A stretch of DNA of 64,000 nucleotides, taken from NZQO01 sp964639255. GTDB taxonomy: Bacteria > Bacteroidota > Bacteroidia > Flavobacteriales > Flavobacteriaceae. Each line of letters begins with the position of its first letter. Positions within the stretch are counted from its first letter, which is position 1. The notes beneath the pieces were generated by a model, which was not told the DNA's origin, did no database searches, and was given only the letters and a program-made list of their open reading frames with translations. The stretch lies in contig CAZXDP010000003.1 in assembly GCA_964639255.1 (NCBI GenBank), forward strand, positions 54,597 through 118,596, written 5' to 3'. This document shows, one piece after another, positions 48,320-55,707 of this stretch. Made by a program: the position numbers and the translations under genes.

Positions 48320-49763
48320 TTAATCCTGCGGCCAATTTTCCTGAAATAAGCGATGGCGGCACTCCCGGCCCCGGGACGGTAAGCTGTCCCGTAAAGAACA
48401 GGCTCCCTACTTTCTTGCTTTTCAATTTTGGCCGTAAGAATGCTGTTTGCAGCAGTGTATTTGCCAATCCGTAGGCATTTCCTTTGTACGAATTGTAATC
48501 TGAAATAAAATCGTTGATACAAAACGATTCTTTAAATATAATAGAATTTTTTGCTTCCTGTTGCGTTAATTTCTCAAATCGGGTCATAATCTTATCGAAA
48601 TATGCCTCTCGAAGTGCTGGCGTATCTTCTAGTCCAGGGGCCAAGGGGATAAGGAAAATGGCGGCTTCCTTTCCTTCGGGAGCTACGCTATCATCTGTTT
48701 TAGAGGGAAAGCTGGCATAAAAGAGCGGTTTTTCTGGCCACTGTGGCGCATCGTAAATTGCTTTCGCATGGGCCTCAAAATCGACATCGAAAAATAGCGT
48801 ATGGTGTTCTACATTTTTAAGAGGTTTGTCAAAGCCCACATAAAACAGGAGGGATGATGGGGCAAAGGTTCGGTTGTTCCAATAAGCCTCAGAATATTGC
48901 CGGTAGCGTGGCTCCAATAAGGTTTCGGTATGGTGGTAATCGGCACCACTCAGTACAAAATCTGAAGGAACAAATTCACCGTTTACCTGCAACCCAATGG
49001 CATTGCCGCTCTCCACGACAATTTTTTCAACGTTGCTCCCTGTGTGAATGGTCACTCCCAATTCTTCTGCCAAGGCAGCCATTCCCTCTATCACGGAGTA
49101 CATCCCGTTTTTTGGATGGAACGTACCTAAACCGAAATCGGCATAATTCATAAAACTGTAAAAGGCGGGCGTGTTGGAAGGTTTGGCGCCTAGAAACAAT
49201 ACTGGAAATTCTAGAATTGAGACCAATCTTGGGTTGTTGAATTCCTTGCGCACCTCTTTGCTAATGGTGCTGAAGAACTGGCCAATTTTTTTCATCGTTA
49301 CCGGTGTAACCAGTTCAAAAGGCGAAAGACCCGGGCGATACACCAAATCTTTAATGGCCACCTCGTAATTGTTTTGTGCCTCTGCAATGAACTTACGCAA
49401 TTTTATCGAGCTTCCGGGTTCTTCGGCCTCGAATGTGGTGCATATTTTCTCAAGGGTATCCTCAATGGTAATAGCGTCTAATGGACCAAAATAAACCGAA
49501 TACGCCGGATTGAGTTTTTCGACGGAATAAAAATCCTCGGGTTTTTTTCCAAAATCTGAAAAAAACCGTTCAAAAACATCCGGCATCCAGTACCAAGTGG
49601 GGCCCATGTCGAAGGTAAACCCATCACGCTTTAACTGCCGGGCCCTGCCGCCTATGGTGTTGTTTTTTTCAAAAAGGGATACCGTATGGCCCGCTTGTGC
49701 CAAATAACTGGCAGCGGCCAATGAGGAAAATCCCGAACCTATAATAGAGATGATGTGCTTCAT
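48303..49763 (-). CDS. crtI: Phytoene desaturase CrtI
   Basis: Four-step desaturation of phytoene to lycopene. The 486-residue flavoprotein opens with the FAD-binding Rossmann motif IIGSGFSSLAAASYLAQAG and EKNNTIGGRARQ. It has the family segments FDMGPTWYWMPDVFERFF and LSGADYHHTETLL, and the C-terminal FAD signature FFTGQLTVPGPGVPPSLISG (20 residues) near its end. Length is normal for CrtI. It is 54 bases downstream of merR on the same strand. Its ATG overlaps the inverted repeat at 49763-49796, so a bound regulator would shut off its local promoter. Confidence 0.96.
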   Translation of the reverse strand: MKHIISIIGSGFSSLAAASYLAQAGHTVSLFEKNNTIGGRARQLKRDGFTFDMGPTWYWMPDVFERFFSDFGKKPEDFYSVEKLNPAYSVYFGPLDAITIEDTLEKICTTFEAEEPGSSIKLRKFIAEAQNNYEVAIKDLVYRPGLSPFELVTPVTMKKIGQFFSTISKEVRKEFNNPRLVSILEFPVLFLGAKPSNTPAFYSFMNYADFGLGTFHPKNGMYSVIEGMAALAEELGVTIHTGSNVEKIVVESGNAIGLQVNGEFVPSDFVLSGADYHHTETLLEPRYRQYSEAYWNNRTFAPSSLLFYVGFDKPLKNVEHHTLFFDVDFEAHAKAIYDAPQWPEKPLFYASFPSKTDDSVAPEGKEAAIFLIPLAPGLEDTPALREAYFDKIMTRFEKLTQQEAKNSIIFKESFCINDFISDYNSYKGNAYGLANTLLQTAFLRPKLKSKKVGSLFFTGQLTVPGPGVPPSLISGKLAAGLIEKEK

Positions 49764-49796
49764 TTGTTTAACGAAAGTAATAAAAAATTAAACAAA
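49763..49796. promoter_or_regulatory. Operator candidate at crtI: TTTGTTTAA-N16-TTAAACAAA
   Basis: A perfect 9-bp inverted repeat. Its core, TGTTTA-N18-TAAACA, has the same spacing as the dyad before merR. It encloses the minus-strand box TACTTTCG (49772-49779) and touches the crtI start codon (49761-49763). Confidence 0.65.
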
Positions 49797-49817
49797 ATAA
49801 AGCGATGGATATCAAAA

Positions 49818-50729
49818 TTATGATTTCTTTAGAGGTTTAATTTCCTTTATGAGGTGCTGTAGCGAATCGATTACTTTTATATTGGGGGCTAATGCCTTTG
49901 TTTTCAGTTCTTGTGCCTGTTTGCCCAACAACCATATATCGCAAGCCTGTTTGCCGCAAATATCGTGGTGGTATTTTTCTAAGTACGTCTCTAGATCGTC
50001 CGGCTCTGGCCGAACCGTGAAATAGGAGAGGAAAATGATGGTATCGTGGTGGTTTCGAACGTGCTTAAGATTGTCCAGCGGAATATTCGCCCCAAGGTAG
50101 ATTGTTTTGAAGCCTGCCCGTAACAACTCGTAATTCGCATAGAGAAGCCCAATTTCGTGAATTTCGCCATAGGGTAGATATAGCGTGAATACGATGGGAG
50201 AGGTATGCCCGTTATTTACTTGCATCTCCTCAATATTGAGTACTACTTTCTGCTTTATCAATTCTGAAATGAAGCGTTCGTGCGCTGGATCGATAGTTCC
50301 CGTTTGCCACAACATACCTATTTCATCCAATAAGGGAATAAATACCTCAAAGAAAACTTTCCGAAACGAATAGCTGTTAAGCAGATTGCCATAGGTGGAA
50401 GAGAAGAGCTTGTAGTCGAAATCGAACATAGCTTGCTTAAAAGCCTGTATCGCGTAATCTTCGCGTTTTAGCTGCGACTGCTCTTCGATGAGCTGTTTTA
50501 TCTGGTGCTCCTCGAGTTCGGCGATTTTGGATATCTTATGGCCTTCATTGTACAAGAAGGTAACATTCAGCAGTTTTTTTAGGTTTAGCAGGTCGTATTT
50601 TCGAATGTTGGTATCCGTCCGGTCGGGTTCCAGCAAATTATACCGCTTCTCCCATATTCGAATGGTATGTGCCTTTACACCACTTAAATTTTCTAAATCC
50701 TTAATACTGAATTCAGTTTTTACCTGCAT
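49818..50729 (-). CDS. MerR-type regulator with cobalamin-binding domain (CarH/LitR-like)
   Basis: A 303-residue transcription regulator. The N-terminal MerR winged helix (about residues 6-75) has FSIKDLENLSGVKAHTIRIWEKRY. A helical B12-binding-2-like domain (about 90-165) follows with LWQTGTIDPAHER, which parallels the W-x9-E-H region of CarH; W141 and E151 are kept, but Arg follows the Glu. The Rossmann-type cobalamin domain (about 175-290) has GEIHEIG with H191 at the position of the cobalt-ligating His of DxHxxG. CarH proteins repress carotenoid genes in the dark with adenosylcobalamin and release DNA in light. Its place at the head of the crt unit fits that role. Light response here is an inference. 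Confidence 0.88.
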   Translation of the reverse strand: MQVKTEFSIKDLENLSGVKAHTIRIWEKRYNLLEPDRTDTNIRKYDLLNLKKLLNVTFLYNEGHKISKIAELEEHQIKQLIEEQSQLKREDYAIQAFKQAMFDFDYKLFSSTYGNLLNSYSFRKVFFEVFIPLLDEIGMLWQTGTIDPAHERFISELIKQKVVLNIEEMQVNNGHTSPIVFTLYLPYGEIHEIGLLYANYELLRAGFKTIYLGANIPLDNLKHVRNHHDTIIFLSYFTVRPEPDDLETYLEKYHHDICGKQACDIWLLGKQAQELKTKALAPNIKVIDSLQHLIKEIKPLKKS

Positions 50730-50753
50730 ATGCGTTTCCGTAAAATTAATGGG

Positions 50754-50761
50754 TGAAAGTA
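50754..50761 (-). promoter_or_regulatory. Possible minus-7 box TACTTTCA of merR
   Basis: On the minus strand TACTTTCA lies 24 bases before the merR ATG (50729). It shares TACTTTC with the box before crtI, but has two differences from TAnnTTTG. Confidence 0.35.
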
Positions 50762-50777
50762 CAAAAAAAAATAGAAC

Positions 50778-50807
50778 TGTTTAATATTTATTAATAAAAT
50801 ATGAACA
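50778..50807. promoter_or_regulatory. Operator candidate at merR: TGTTTA-N18-TGAACA
   Basis: A 30-bp imperfect dyad whose centre, TTTATTAATAAA (50787-50798), is a perfect palindrome. The outer 6-mers have the same 18-base spacing as at crtI. It lies just upstream of the possible merR minus-7 box, consistent with autoregulation. Confidence 0.6.
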
Positions 50808-50874
50808 AATTGTGAGAATTTGATTGGTATATTTTAAGGTTGCAGCGGGATGTGTTCGCCAATATCCATAAAAA

Positions 50875-50899
50875 AAACCACTGCGTTCTGCAGTGGTTT
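50875..50899 (-). terminator. Terminator of tRNA-Leu
   Basis: Perfect 10-bp stem AAACCACTGC / GCAGTGGTTT with a five-base loop and eight T on the minus strand. It separates the tRNA from merR. Confidence 0.9.
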
Positions 50900-50900
50900 A

Positions 50901-50986
50901 TGGTACCCGGGATGGGACTTGAACCCACACGCCCTAAGGACACATGGCCCTCAACCATGCCTGTCTACCAATTCCAGCACCCGGGT
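50901..50986 (-). tRNA. tRNA-Leu (anticodon GAG)
   Basis: An 86-nt tRNA read on the minus strand with acceptor stem ACCCGGG / CCCGGGT and CCA encoded in the DNA. The anticodon stem CATGG / CCATG closes the loop TTGAGGG, giving GAG for CUC/CUU leucine codons. A long variable arm and the T-loop GGTTCAAGT are present, as expected for a class-II leucine tRNA. The promoter box TACATTTG lies 12 bases upstream and a terminator directly downstream, so it is its own transcription unit. Confidence 0.97.
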
Positions 50987-50998
50987 TTTTGGGTGCGG

Positions 50999-51006
50999 CA
51001 AATGTA
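50999..51006 (-). promoter_or_regulatory. Minus-7 box TACATTTG of tRNA-Leu
   Basis: A perfect TAnnTTTG box on the minus strand, 12 bases before the tRNA 5' end. Confidence 0.65.
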
Positions 51007-51071
51007 CCTAAAATTGCAAAAGTATCATAACCTTGATGCAAATTTTAATGGGGACAATACAACTAGACTTG

Positions 51072-51079
51072 TATCTTTG
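51072..51079 (+). promoter_or_regulatory. Minus-7 box TATCTTTG of the patatin gene
   Basis: A perfect TAnnTTTG box 30 bases before ATG 51110. Confidence 0.65.
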
Positions 51080-51109
51080 GCTAGCGGTCGAGCTTTTCAA
51101 CTTGAAACT

Positions 51110-51919
51110 ATGGCGAATACAAAGAAAATGGGATTGGTTCTGTCTGGTGGCGGTGTGAAGGGCGTCGCGCACATTGGTGTGCTCAAGGCCTTGGCAGAAC
51201 ATGGTATTTACCCCGATATCGTTTCAGGATCCAGTGCGGGCGCAGTTGTCGGGGCGCTTTATGCTTCGGGACGAACCGCCGATGAGATTTTCAGTATTTT
51301 TAAAGAGTCTTCCATATTTTCGTTTTCAAACTTTGCCTTCGGAAAACCGGGCATTATCGATTTGCTAAAATTCAAGAGACAGTTTCAGCGGTATTTCGAC
51401 CACGATTTTTTTGAGGAACTGCAAAGGCCGCTATTTGTTGCTGCAACCGATTTGGTTAGGGGTAGGAATAAAATCTTCCAATCGGGACCGTTGGTAGACA
51501 CCATTTTAGCCTCGTCTGCCTTTCCGCTGGTTTTTTCGCCATACGAAATAAAGGGCACGCTCTACGCCGATGGGGGCATTGTGAACAACTTTCCCGTGGA
51601 GCCTTTGCTGAAGCGTTGCGACTACATTCTGGGGGTGTACGTGAATCCGCTGAAGAAAATAGAACCTACAAAACTGTCCAACTCCTTTCGCGTTTCCGAG
51701 CGCGTCTATCAAATTGCCACCCGTTACTCTTCCTTATTAAAATTGGAACATTGTAATTTCGTCATTTTGCCCCAGCAGCTGGAACAGTTTGGTACCTTTG
51801 ATATGAAAAGAGCCGATGCGATCTTCGATATTGGTTATCGCGAGGCACTAGAGGCGATGCCAGAAATTATTTCAGGTATGCGCGAAGCTGGCTGGGAAAT
51901 GTCCATCCTCAAGGAATGA
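51110..51919 (+). CDS. Patatin-like phospholipase
   Basis: A 269-residue acyl hydrolase of the patatin/RssA group. The oxyanion-hole loop GLVLSGGGVKGVAHIGVL starts at about residue 8. The nucleophile Ser lies in GSSAG (VSGSSAGAVVGALYASG). The catalytic Asp lies in YADGGIVNNFPVEPL, the DGG/A motif of the dyad. Such enzymes hydrolyse phospholipid acyl chains. There is no signal peptide, so it should be cytoplasmic or membrane-peripheral. The start at ATG 51110 is supported by the promoter at 51072; a longer frame from 50840 would run antisense through the tRNA-Leu gene and is rejected. Confidence 0.93.
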   Translation: MANTKKMGLVLSGGGVKGVAHIGVLKALAEHGIYPDIVSGSSAGAVVGALYASGRTADEIFSIFKESSIFSFSNFAFGKPGIIDLLKFKRQFQRYFDHDFFEELQRPLFVAATDLVRGRNKIFQSGPLVDTILASSAFPLVFSPYEIKGTLYADGGIVNNFPVEPLLKRCDYILGVYVNPLKKIEPTKLSNSFRVSERVYQIATRYSSLLKLEHCNFVILPQQLEQFGTFDMKRADAIFDIGYREALEAMPEIISGMREAGWEMSILKE

Positions 51920-51974
51920 GGCAACATTTCTGGGCGGGATTTTTTAAAAATTTCTAGAACAACCCAGATGAAAT

Positions 51975-52008
51975 AAAAAAAGCTCACCTTTTTCGGTAAG
52001 CTTTTTTT
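51975..52008. terminator. Bidirectional terminator between the patatin gene and tRNA-Lys
   Basis: Stem AAAAGCTCACC / GGTAAGCTTTT with one mismatch. Seven T follow on each strand, so it serves both the patatin gene and tRNA-Lys. Confidence 0.85.
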
Positions 52009-52014
52009 AAAATG

Positions 52015-52087
52015 TGACTTGGCTGGGGCTCGAACCCAGGACCCTCTCCTTAAAAGGGAGATGCTCTGCCAACTGAGCTACCAAGTC
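52015..52087 (-). tRNA. tRNA-Lys (anticodon TTT)
   Basis: A 73-nt tRNA on the minus strand. Acceptor stem GACTTGG / CCAAGTC, D-arm with AGCTCAGTTGGCAGAGC, anticodon loop CTTTTAA giving TTT, and T-arm GGGTTCGAGCCC. CCA is not encoded (ACAT follows the discriminator A), unlike the neighbouring tRNA-Leu. The promoter box TATATTTG lies 18 bases upstream. Confidence 0.97.
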
Positions 52088-52105
52088 TGCCCTTGAATGC
52101 GGGTG

Positions 52106-52113
52106 CAAATATA
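52106..52113 (-). promoter_or_regulatory. Minus-7 box TATATTTG of tRNA-Lys
   Basis: A perfect TAnnTTTG box on the minus strand, 18 bases before the tRNA 5' end. Confidence 0.65.
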
Positions 52114-52191
52114 CTATCATTAATTCTATTTTTCAAAATGAAATTCGATTAAATTTGTGAATTTTATAAAACCCTGTGACAATCAGGGGAA

Positions 52192-52728
52192 ATGATTAAA
52201 AATAGCATGGTAATTGTATTATTGGGGTATATGGGAAGCGGTAAATCTTCAGTGGGAAAAATGCTGGCAGAGCGCTTAAAGTGGCCCTTTATCGATTTGG
52301 ACGCCTATATCGAGGCAAAGACAAAACTGTCCATCCCAGAACTTTTTGAGCAGCACGGCGAGATCTATTTTAGAAAGGTAGAGGCGCAGGCTCTTTTCGA
52401 CGCCATTAACCAAGAAAATCCATCCGTCATCGCCACGGGCGGAGGCACGCCTTGCTATGGCCGTATTATGGAAAGGCTCATCGAAATGCATAGTGTGGCA
52501 ACGGTTTACCTAAAGGCCGATATTGAATTGCTTACCCAAAGGCTGTTTCCGGAAAAGGGAAACCGCCCATTGATTGCACATCTTGAAACACAGGAAAGCC
52601 TTTCCGATTTTATAAGAAAGCATCTTTTCGAGCGAGCCTTTTACTATAATAAAGCCGCAGAGGTAGTTTCTGTGAGGGGGAAGAACGAGCGGGAAATTTC
52701 AGAGGAGATTGTAGCGCACTTATTCTAG
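52192..52728 (+). CDS. aroK: Shikimate kinase
   Basis: Phosphorylates shikimate at O-3 in the aromatic amino-acid pathway. The 178-residue protein has the P-loop GYMGSGKSSVG, the shikimate-binding Asp in FIDLDAYIE, an Arg in FRKVEAQ, the Gly triplet in ATGGGTPCY and the lid Arg in KGNRPLI. Length is typical. The start is ATG 52192; ATG 52207 (M6) is possible. Its last nine bases overlap the end of the convergent phosphoribosyltransferase gene. Confidence 0.95.
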   Translation: MIKNSMVIVLLGYMGSGKSSVGKMLAERLKWPFIDLDAYIEAKTKLSIPELFEQHGEIYFRKVEAQALFDAINQENPSVIATGGGTPCYGRIMERLIEMHSVATVYLKADIELLTQRLFPEKGNRPLIAHLETQESLSDFIRKHLFERAFYYNKAAEVVSVRGKNEREISEEIVAHLF

Positions 52729-53226
52729 CACCGCCCTATCGTGGTTTTCCTCAAATACAACCGATACATTTTCATTAAGGCTCGTAGAGAGCGAGATGCC
52801 TTTAAAATCTGCCTTAATGGGATATTTTTTATGGTTGCGGTCTACCAAAACCGCTGTCTTAAATTGTTTTAATGGCACTTCCAAAAAATGTTTTACGCCA
52901 TAAATCAAAGTAGTACCAGAATGCAGTACATCGTCTACGAGCAATAGTGATTTGTTCTCGTAGTCTTTTGGTTTTAACGAGGTTTTTATAGGTTTTGTTG
53001 GATTTTTCTTATCGATAATCACTTCGCACAATGTGGCTTTTATTGGCGAAATGTCTTCTAATGCTGTCTTTAACCGCTCGGCCAGTTGATAGCCGTTTTG
53101 GCGAATGCCAGCAATCACAACTTCGATTTCAGAAACATTGGTCTCGTACACCTGCCAAGCAATGCGTCGTATCTTGTATTCAATTTCCCTTTGGGTAAGG
53201 ATAATGGTCTCTTTTGCCATAGCCAT
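52720..53226 (-). CDS. Phosphoribosyltransferase family protein (PyrR-like)
   Basis: A 168-residue type-I phosphoribosyltransferase. The PRPP-binding motif is SLLLVDDVLHSGTTL near residue 95, and VVIAGIRQNGYQLAERL near residue 36 is the N-terminal loop that binds pyrophosphate. The sequence layout resembles PyrR more than hypoxanthine or adenine enzymes, but the RNA-binding face cannot be judged here and no pyrimidine operon follows. The base it handles is therefore uncertain. The start is ATG 53226 (or 53220). It is transcribed with the S4 gene, 30 bases upstream. Confidence 0.88.
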   Translation of the reverse strand: MAMAKETIILTQREIEYKIRRIAWQVYETNVSEIEVVIAGIRQNGYQLAERLKTALEDISPIKATLCEVIIDKKNPTKPIKTSLKPKDYENKSLLLVDDVLHSGTTLIYGVKHFLEVPLKQFKTAVLVDRNHKKYPIKADFKGISLSTSLNENVSVVFEENHDRAVLE

Positions 53227-53256
53227 GATTTTCTGTAAAGGTACTAATACCGAGTT

Positions 53257-53631
53257 TTAATCGTGTGGGGTATCTGTAAAATCCTCAAGATCCCGCCTGT
53301 CTTTTTTTGTTGGACGTCCGGTTCCTTTTTTTCGGTAATAATCTTGAGCGTACGAGAGCAACTCGTTTTTTTCATACTCTTCCTTGGGCGTCAAATCCTT
53401 TACATACATACCTACCAGTTTGGCGCCTACCCGGCTTGGGGGTAAATCCAAAATTTCCAGCCGGTGGTGTATCTGTTTCTTTCGTACTTCTAGGACATCG
53501 GTTGGGTATACCTCTCTGGAGGGCTTTACCGTTTCGCCTCCTATTTTTACGGCACCTTTTTTCACCTCCTTGGTAGCCAAGCTGCGAGTTTTAAAAAATC
53601 GCACGCACCATAAATATTTATCGATCCTCAT
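53257..53631 (-). CDS. S4-domain RNA-binding protein (Hsp15/HslR type)
   Basis: A 124-residue cytoplasmic protein. The S4 domain covers about residues 1-60: MRIDKYLWCVRFFKTRSLATKEVKKG and VKPSREVYPTDVL. A basic C-terminal tail (YYRKKGTGRPTKKDRRDLEDF) follows, as in Hsp15, which binds stalled 50S subunits that carry peptidyl-tRNA. The divergent lipoprotein gene is 80 bases away. A perfect promoter box on the minus strand (53666-53673) precedes it. Confidence 0.92.
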   Translation of the reverse strand: MRIDKYLWCVRFFKTRSLATKEVKKGAVKIGGETVKPSREVYPTDVLEVRKKQIHHRLEILDLPPSRVGAKLVGMYVKDLTPKEEYEKNELLSYAQDYYRKKGTGRPTKKDRRDLEDFTDTPHD

Positions 53632-53665
53632 ACAATTACCTCAAATTCGGCGTTAATCATCTAAG

Positions 53666-53673
53666 CAAAAGTA
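53666..53673 (-). promoter_or_regulatory. Minus-7 box TACTTTTG of the S4 gene
   Basis: A perfect TAnnTTTG box on the minus strand, 34 bases before the ATG (53631). It is back to back with the plus-strand box at 53685. Confidence 0.65.
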
Positions 53674-53684
53674 GTGGAAAATTG

Positions 53685-53692
53685 TATCTTTG
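53685..53692 (+). promoter_or_regulatory. Minus-7 box TATCTTTG of the TSP3-repeat lipoprotein gene
   Basis: A perfect TAnnTTTG box 19 bases before ATG 53712. It rules out the start at 53682. Confidence 0.65.
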
Positions 53693-53711
53693 CCCATTCA
53701 AAAAAAAGACG

Positions 53712-54623
53712 ATGAACAAGCTTATATATAGTATTTTGATAATGGCCGTGATGGCTGGCATCTTTGCCTCATGCAACAACGACGATGATGGTCTCCCAGA
53801 TAACTTCATTCCTGCCCGAGATCGAGGTCCAGAGGCCGTCGTTTCTACCGAAAATATCGAAGAGTATTTAAGAACGCATTTTTATAATTACGAGGAATTC
53901 CAGAACCCGCCGTCCGATTTCGATTTTAGGATTACCTTCGATACCATCGCTGGAGAGAACGCCGATAAGATTCCGCTTATTGAACAGGTACGGTCCAAGA
54001 CGGTGAAAGACCGAGTGACCGAAGGAGTTGAATATACGCTCTACTATCTAAACGCCTTAGAAGGTGGGGGGGAGCAACCAGATTTTCCTGATATTACCAC
54101 AATAAGTTACGAGGGCCGCTATTTAGATAATGAGCTTTTCAGCGCCTCTGTTTCACCAGTGAAATTCGATTTAACGCAAGTGGTAAATGGCCTACAGGAT
54201 GCCTTGGTGGAATTCAAAGGAGCGACTTCTGTCAGCTCAAATCCAGACGGAACAGTAAATTTTGAAAACTATGGTGTAGGTGCTGTTTTTATGCAATCTG
54301 GTCTGGGATATTATGTCAATCCTCCCCAAGGATCTAACATTCCCCTATACTCGGAATTAATCTTTACATTTCAGTTGTATGAAGTTGAAACAGGCGACCA
54401 AGACAACGACGGGGTGCCTTCTGTAGTGGAAGATGTAAATGGAAACAAGATTGAGGAAGATGACGACACCGACGGCGATGGAGCGGCGAATTATTTAGAC
54501 CCCGATGACGATAACGATGGTAGGCCCACCCGTGATGAGATCGAAATCGATGCGCAGGGCAATATAACCTATCCCGATGTGGATAACGATGGGGTGCCCG
54601 ATTATTTAGACCGCGACAGTTAA
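53712..54623 (+). CDS. Lipoprotein with FKBP-like domain and TSP type-3 acidic repeats
   Basis: A 303-residue lipoprotein (signal peptide ending FASC, then NNDDDG). The middle part (about residues 85-225) resembles FKBP-type isomerases of flavobacteria: EGVEYTLYYLNALEGGG, ISYEGRYLDNELF, VVNGLQDAL and a VFMQSGLGY-NIPLYSELIFTFQLYEV stretch. The C-terminal 70 residues are calcium-binding TSP3-like repeats: DQDNDGVPS, DDDTDGDGAANYLD, DDDNDGRPT and DVDNDGVPDYLD. It is anchored in a membrane with an extracytoplasmic domain, and it is probably a folding factor or surface protein that needs calcium. Single-gene unit with its own promoter and terminator. Confidence 0.85.
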   Translation: MNKLIYSILIMAVMAGIFASCNNDDDGLPDNFIPARDRGPEAVVSTENIEEYLRTHFYNYEEFQNPPSDFDFRITFDTIAGENADKIPLIEQVRSKTVKDRVTEGVEYTLYYLNALEGGGEQPDFPDITTISYEGRYLDNELFSASVSPVKFDLTQVVNGLQDALVEFKGATSVSSNPDGTVNFENYGVGAVFMQSGLGYYVNPPQGSNIPLYSELIFTFQLYEVETGDQDNDGVPSVVEDVNGNKIEEDDDTDGDGAANYLDPDDDNDGRPTRDEIEIDAQGNITYPDVDNDGVPDYLDRDS

Positions 54624-54651
54624 TGCGCTGAAGATAGTATTAGGAAGTACA

Positions 54652-54684
54652 AAAAAACCCTGCAAATTGCAGGGCTTTTTTTTG
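54652..54684. terminator. Bidirectional terminator
   Basis: Stem CCCTGC / GCAGGG with an AAATT loop, eight T on the plus strand and an A-run that gives T on the minus strand. It serves the lipoprotein gene and the convergent transketolase unit. Confidence 0.85.
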
Positions 54685-54702
54685 ATTCGGAACAAAAAAG
54701 GA

Positions 54703-55656
54703 TTACTTGCGCGCAATCACTTTTTCTGCCGCTTTCACGATTGCATCGGCATTTAAACCATATTTTTCCATCAACTGCTCAGGAGTGCCTGATTCGCCGA
54801 AGGTATCTTGCGTAGCGATAAATTCTTGTGGAGTTGGGACATTTTCGGCTAATACACGGGCAACGCTTTCGCCAAGGCCACCGAGATAATTATGCTCTTC
54901 GGCCGTGACCACGCACCCTGTCTTTGTAACGCTATCTATAATCGCTTTATTGTCCAACGGCTTAATGGTGTGGATATTAATCACATCGGCGCTGATTCCT
55001 TTTTCAAAAAGCGCCTCTGCAGCTTGCAATGCTTCCCAAACGAGGTGTCCCGTCGCGATAATGGTTACATCATCACCTTCCTGTAGCTGAACGGCTTTGC
55101 CAATTTCGAAGGTTTGGTTCTCTGGGGTAAAGTTAGCTACCTTGGGGCGGCCAAAGCGAAGATACACCGGTCCCTCATAATCGGCGATGGCCAAGGTGGC
55201 GGCTTTGGTTTGGTTATAATCGCACGTATTTATTACGGTCATGCCGGGAAGCATTTTCATCAAACCAATGTCTTCCAATATTTGGTGGGTGGCCCCGTCT
55301 TCCCCCAGGGTGAGTCCAGCGTGCGAAGCACAAATTTTTACATTTTTTCCGCTATAAGCGATACTTTGCCGTATTTGGTCGTACACCCTTCCTGTAGAGA
55401 AATTCGCGAAGGTACCCGTAAACGGAATTTTTCCGCCAATGGTCATTCCCGCTGCAATTCCCATCATATTGGCCTCGGCGATACCCACCTGGAAAAAGCG
55501 ATCGGGATGGTTGTCTTTAAAAGCGTCCATCTTGAGCGATCCGGTTAAATCGGCGCACAGCGCTACAACGTTATCGTGGGTTTTTCCAAGTTCGGTGAGG
55601 CCTGCTCCAAATCCGGAGCGGGTGTCTTTCTTACCTGTATCTGTATATTTTTTCAT
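54703..55656 (-). CDS. Transketolase, C-terminal subunit
   Basis: The 317-residue half of a split transketolase. It holds the pyrimidine-binding domain (residues 10-180) with the catalytic Glu in VGIAEANMMGIAAGM and the SHAGLTLGEDGATHQILEDI segment. The C-terminal transketolase domain includes VTIIATGHLVWEALQAA and HNYLGGLGESVARVL. With the N-terminal subunit it makes a full ThDP enzyme that moves two-carbon units between sugar phosphates in the pentose phosphate pathway. It is 51 bases downstream of the N-terminal subunit gene. Confidence 0.95.
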   Translation of the reverse strand: MKKYTDTGKKDTRSGFGAGLTELGKTHDNVVALCADLTGSLKMDAFKDNHPDRFFQVGIAEANMMGIAAGMTIGGKIPFTGTFANFSTGRVYDQIRQSIAYSGKNVKICASHAGLTLGEDGATHQILEDIGLMKMLPGMTVINTCDYNQTKAATLAIADYEGPVYLRFGRPKVANFTPENQTFEIGKAVQLQEGDDVTIIATGHLVWEALQAAEALFEKGISADVINIHTIKPLDNKAIIDSVTKTGCVVTAEEHNYLGGLGESVARVLAENVPTPQEFIATQDTFGESGTPEQLMEKYGLNADAIVKAAEKVIARK

Positions 55657-55707
55657 ATAGTTGAGTTGCGGATGCGGTAATTTAAAGTTGAATGATCTAA
55701 CAGCGAA

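Noticed and set aside
50840..51109. A 90-codon N-terminal extension of the patatin gene
   Set aside because: It runs antisense through the complete tRNA-Leu gene, and a good promoter lies at 51072, so the ATG at 51110 is the start.
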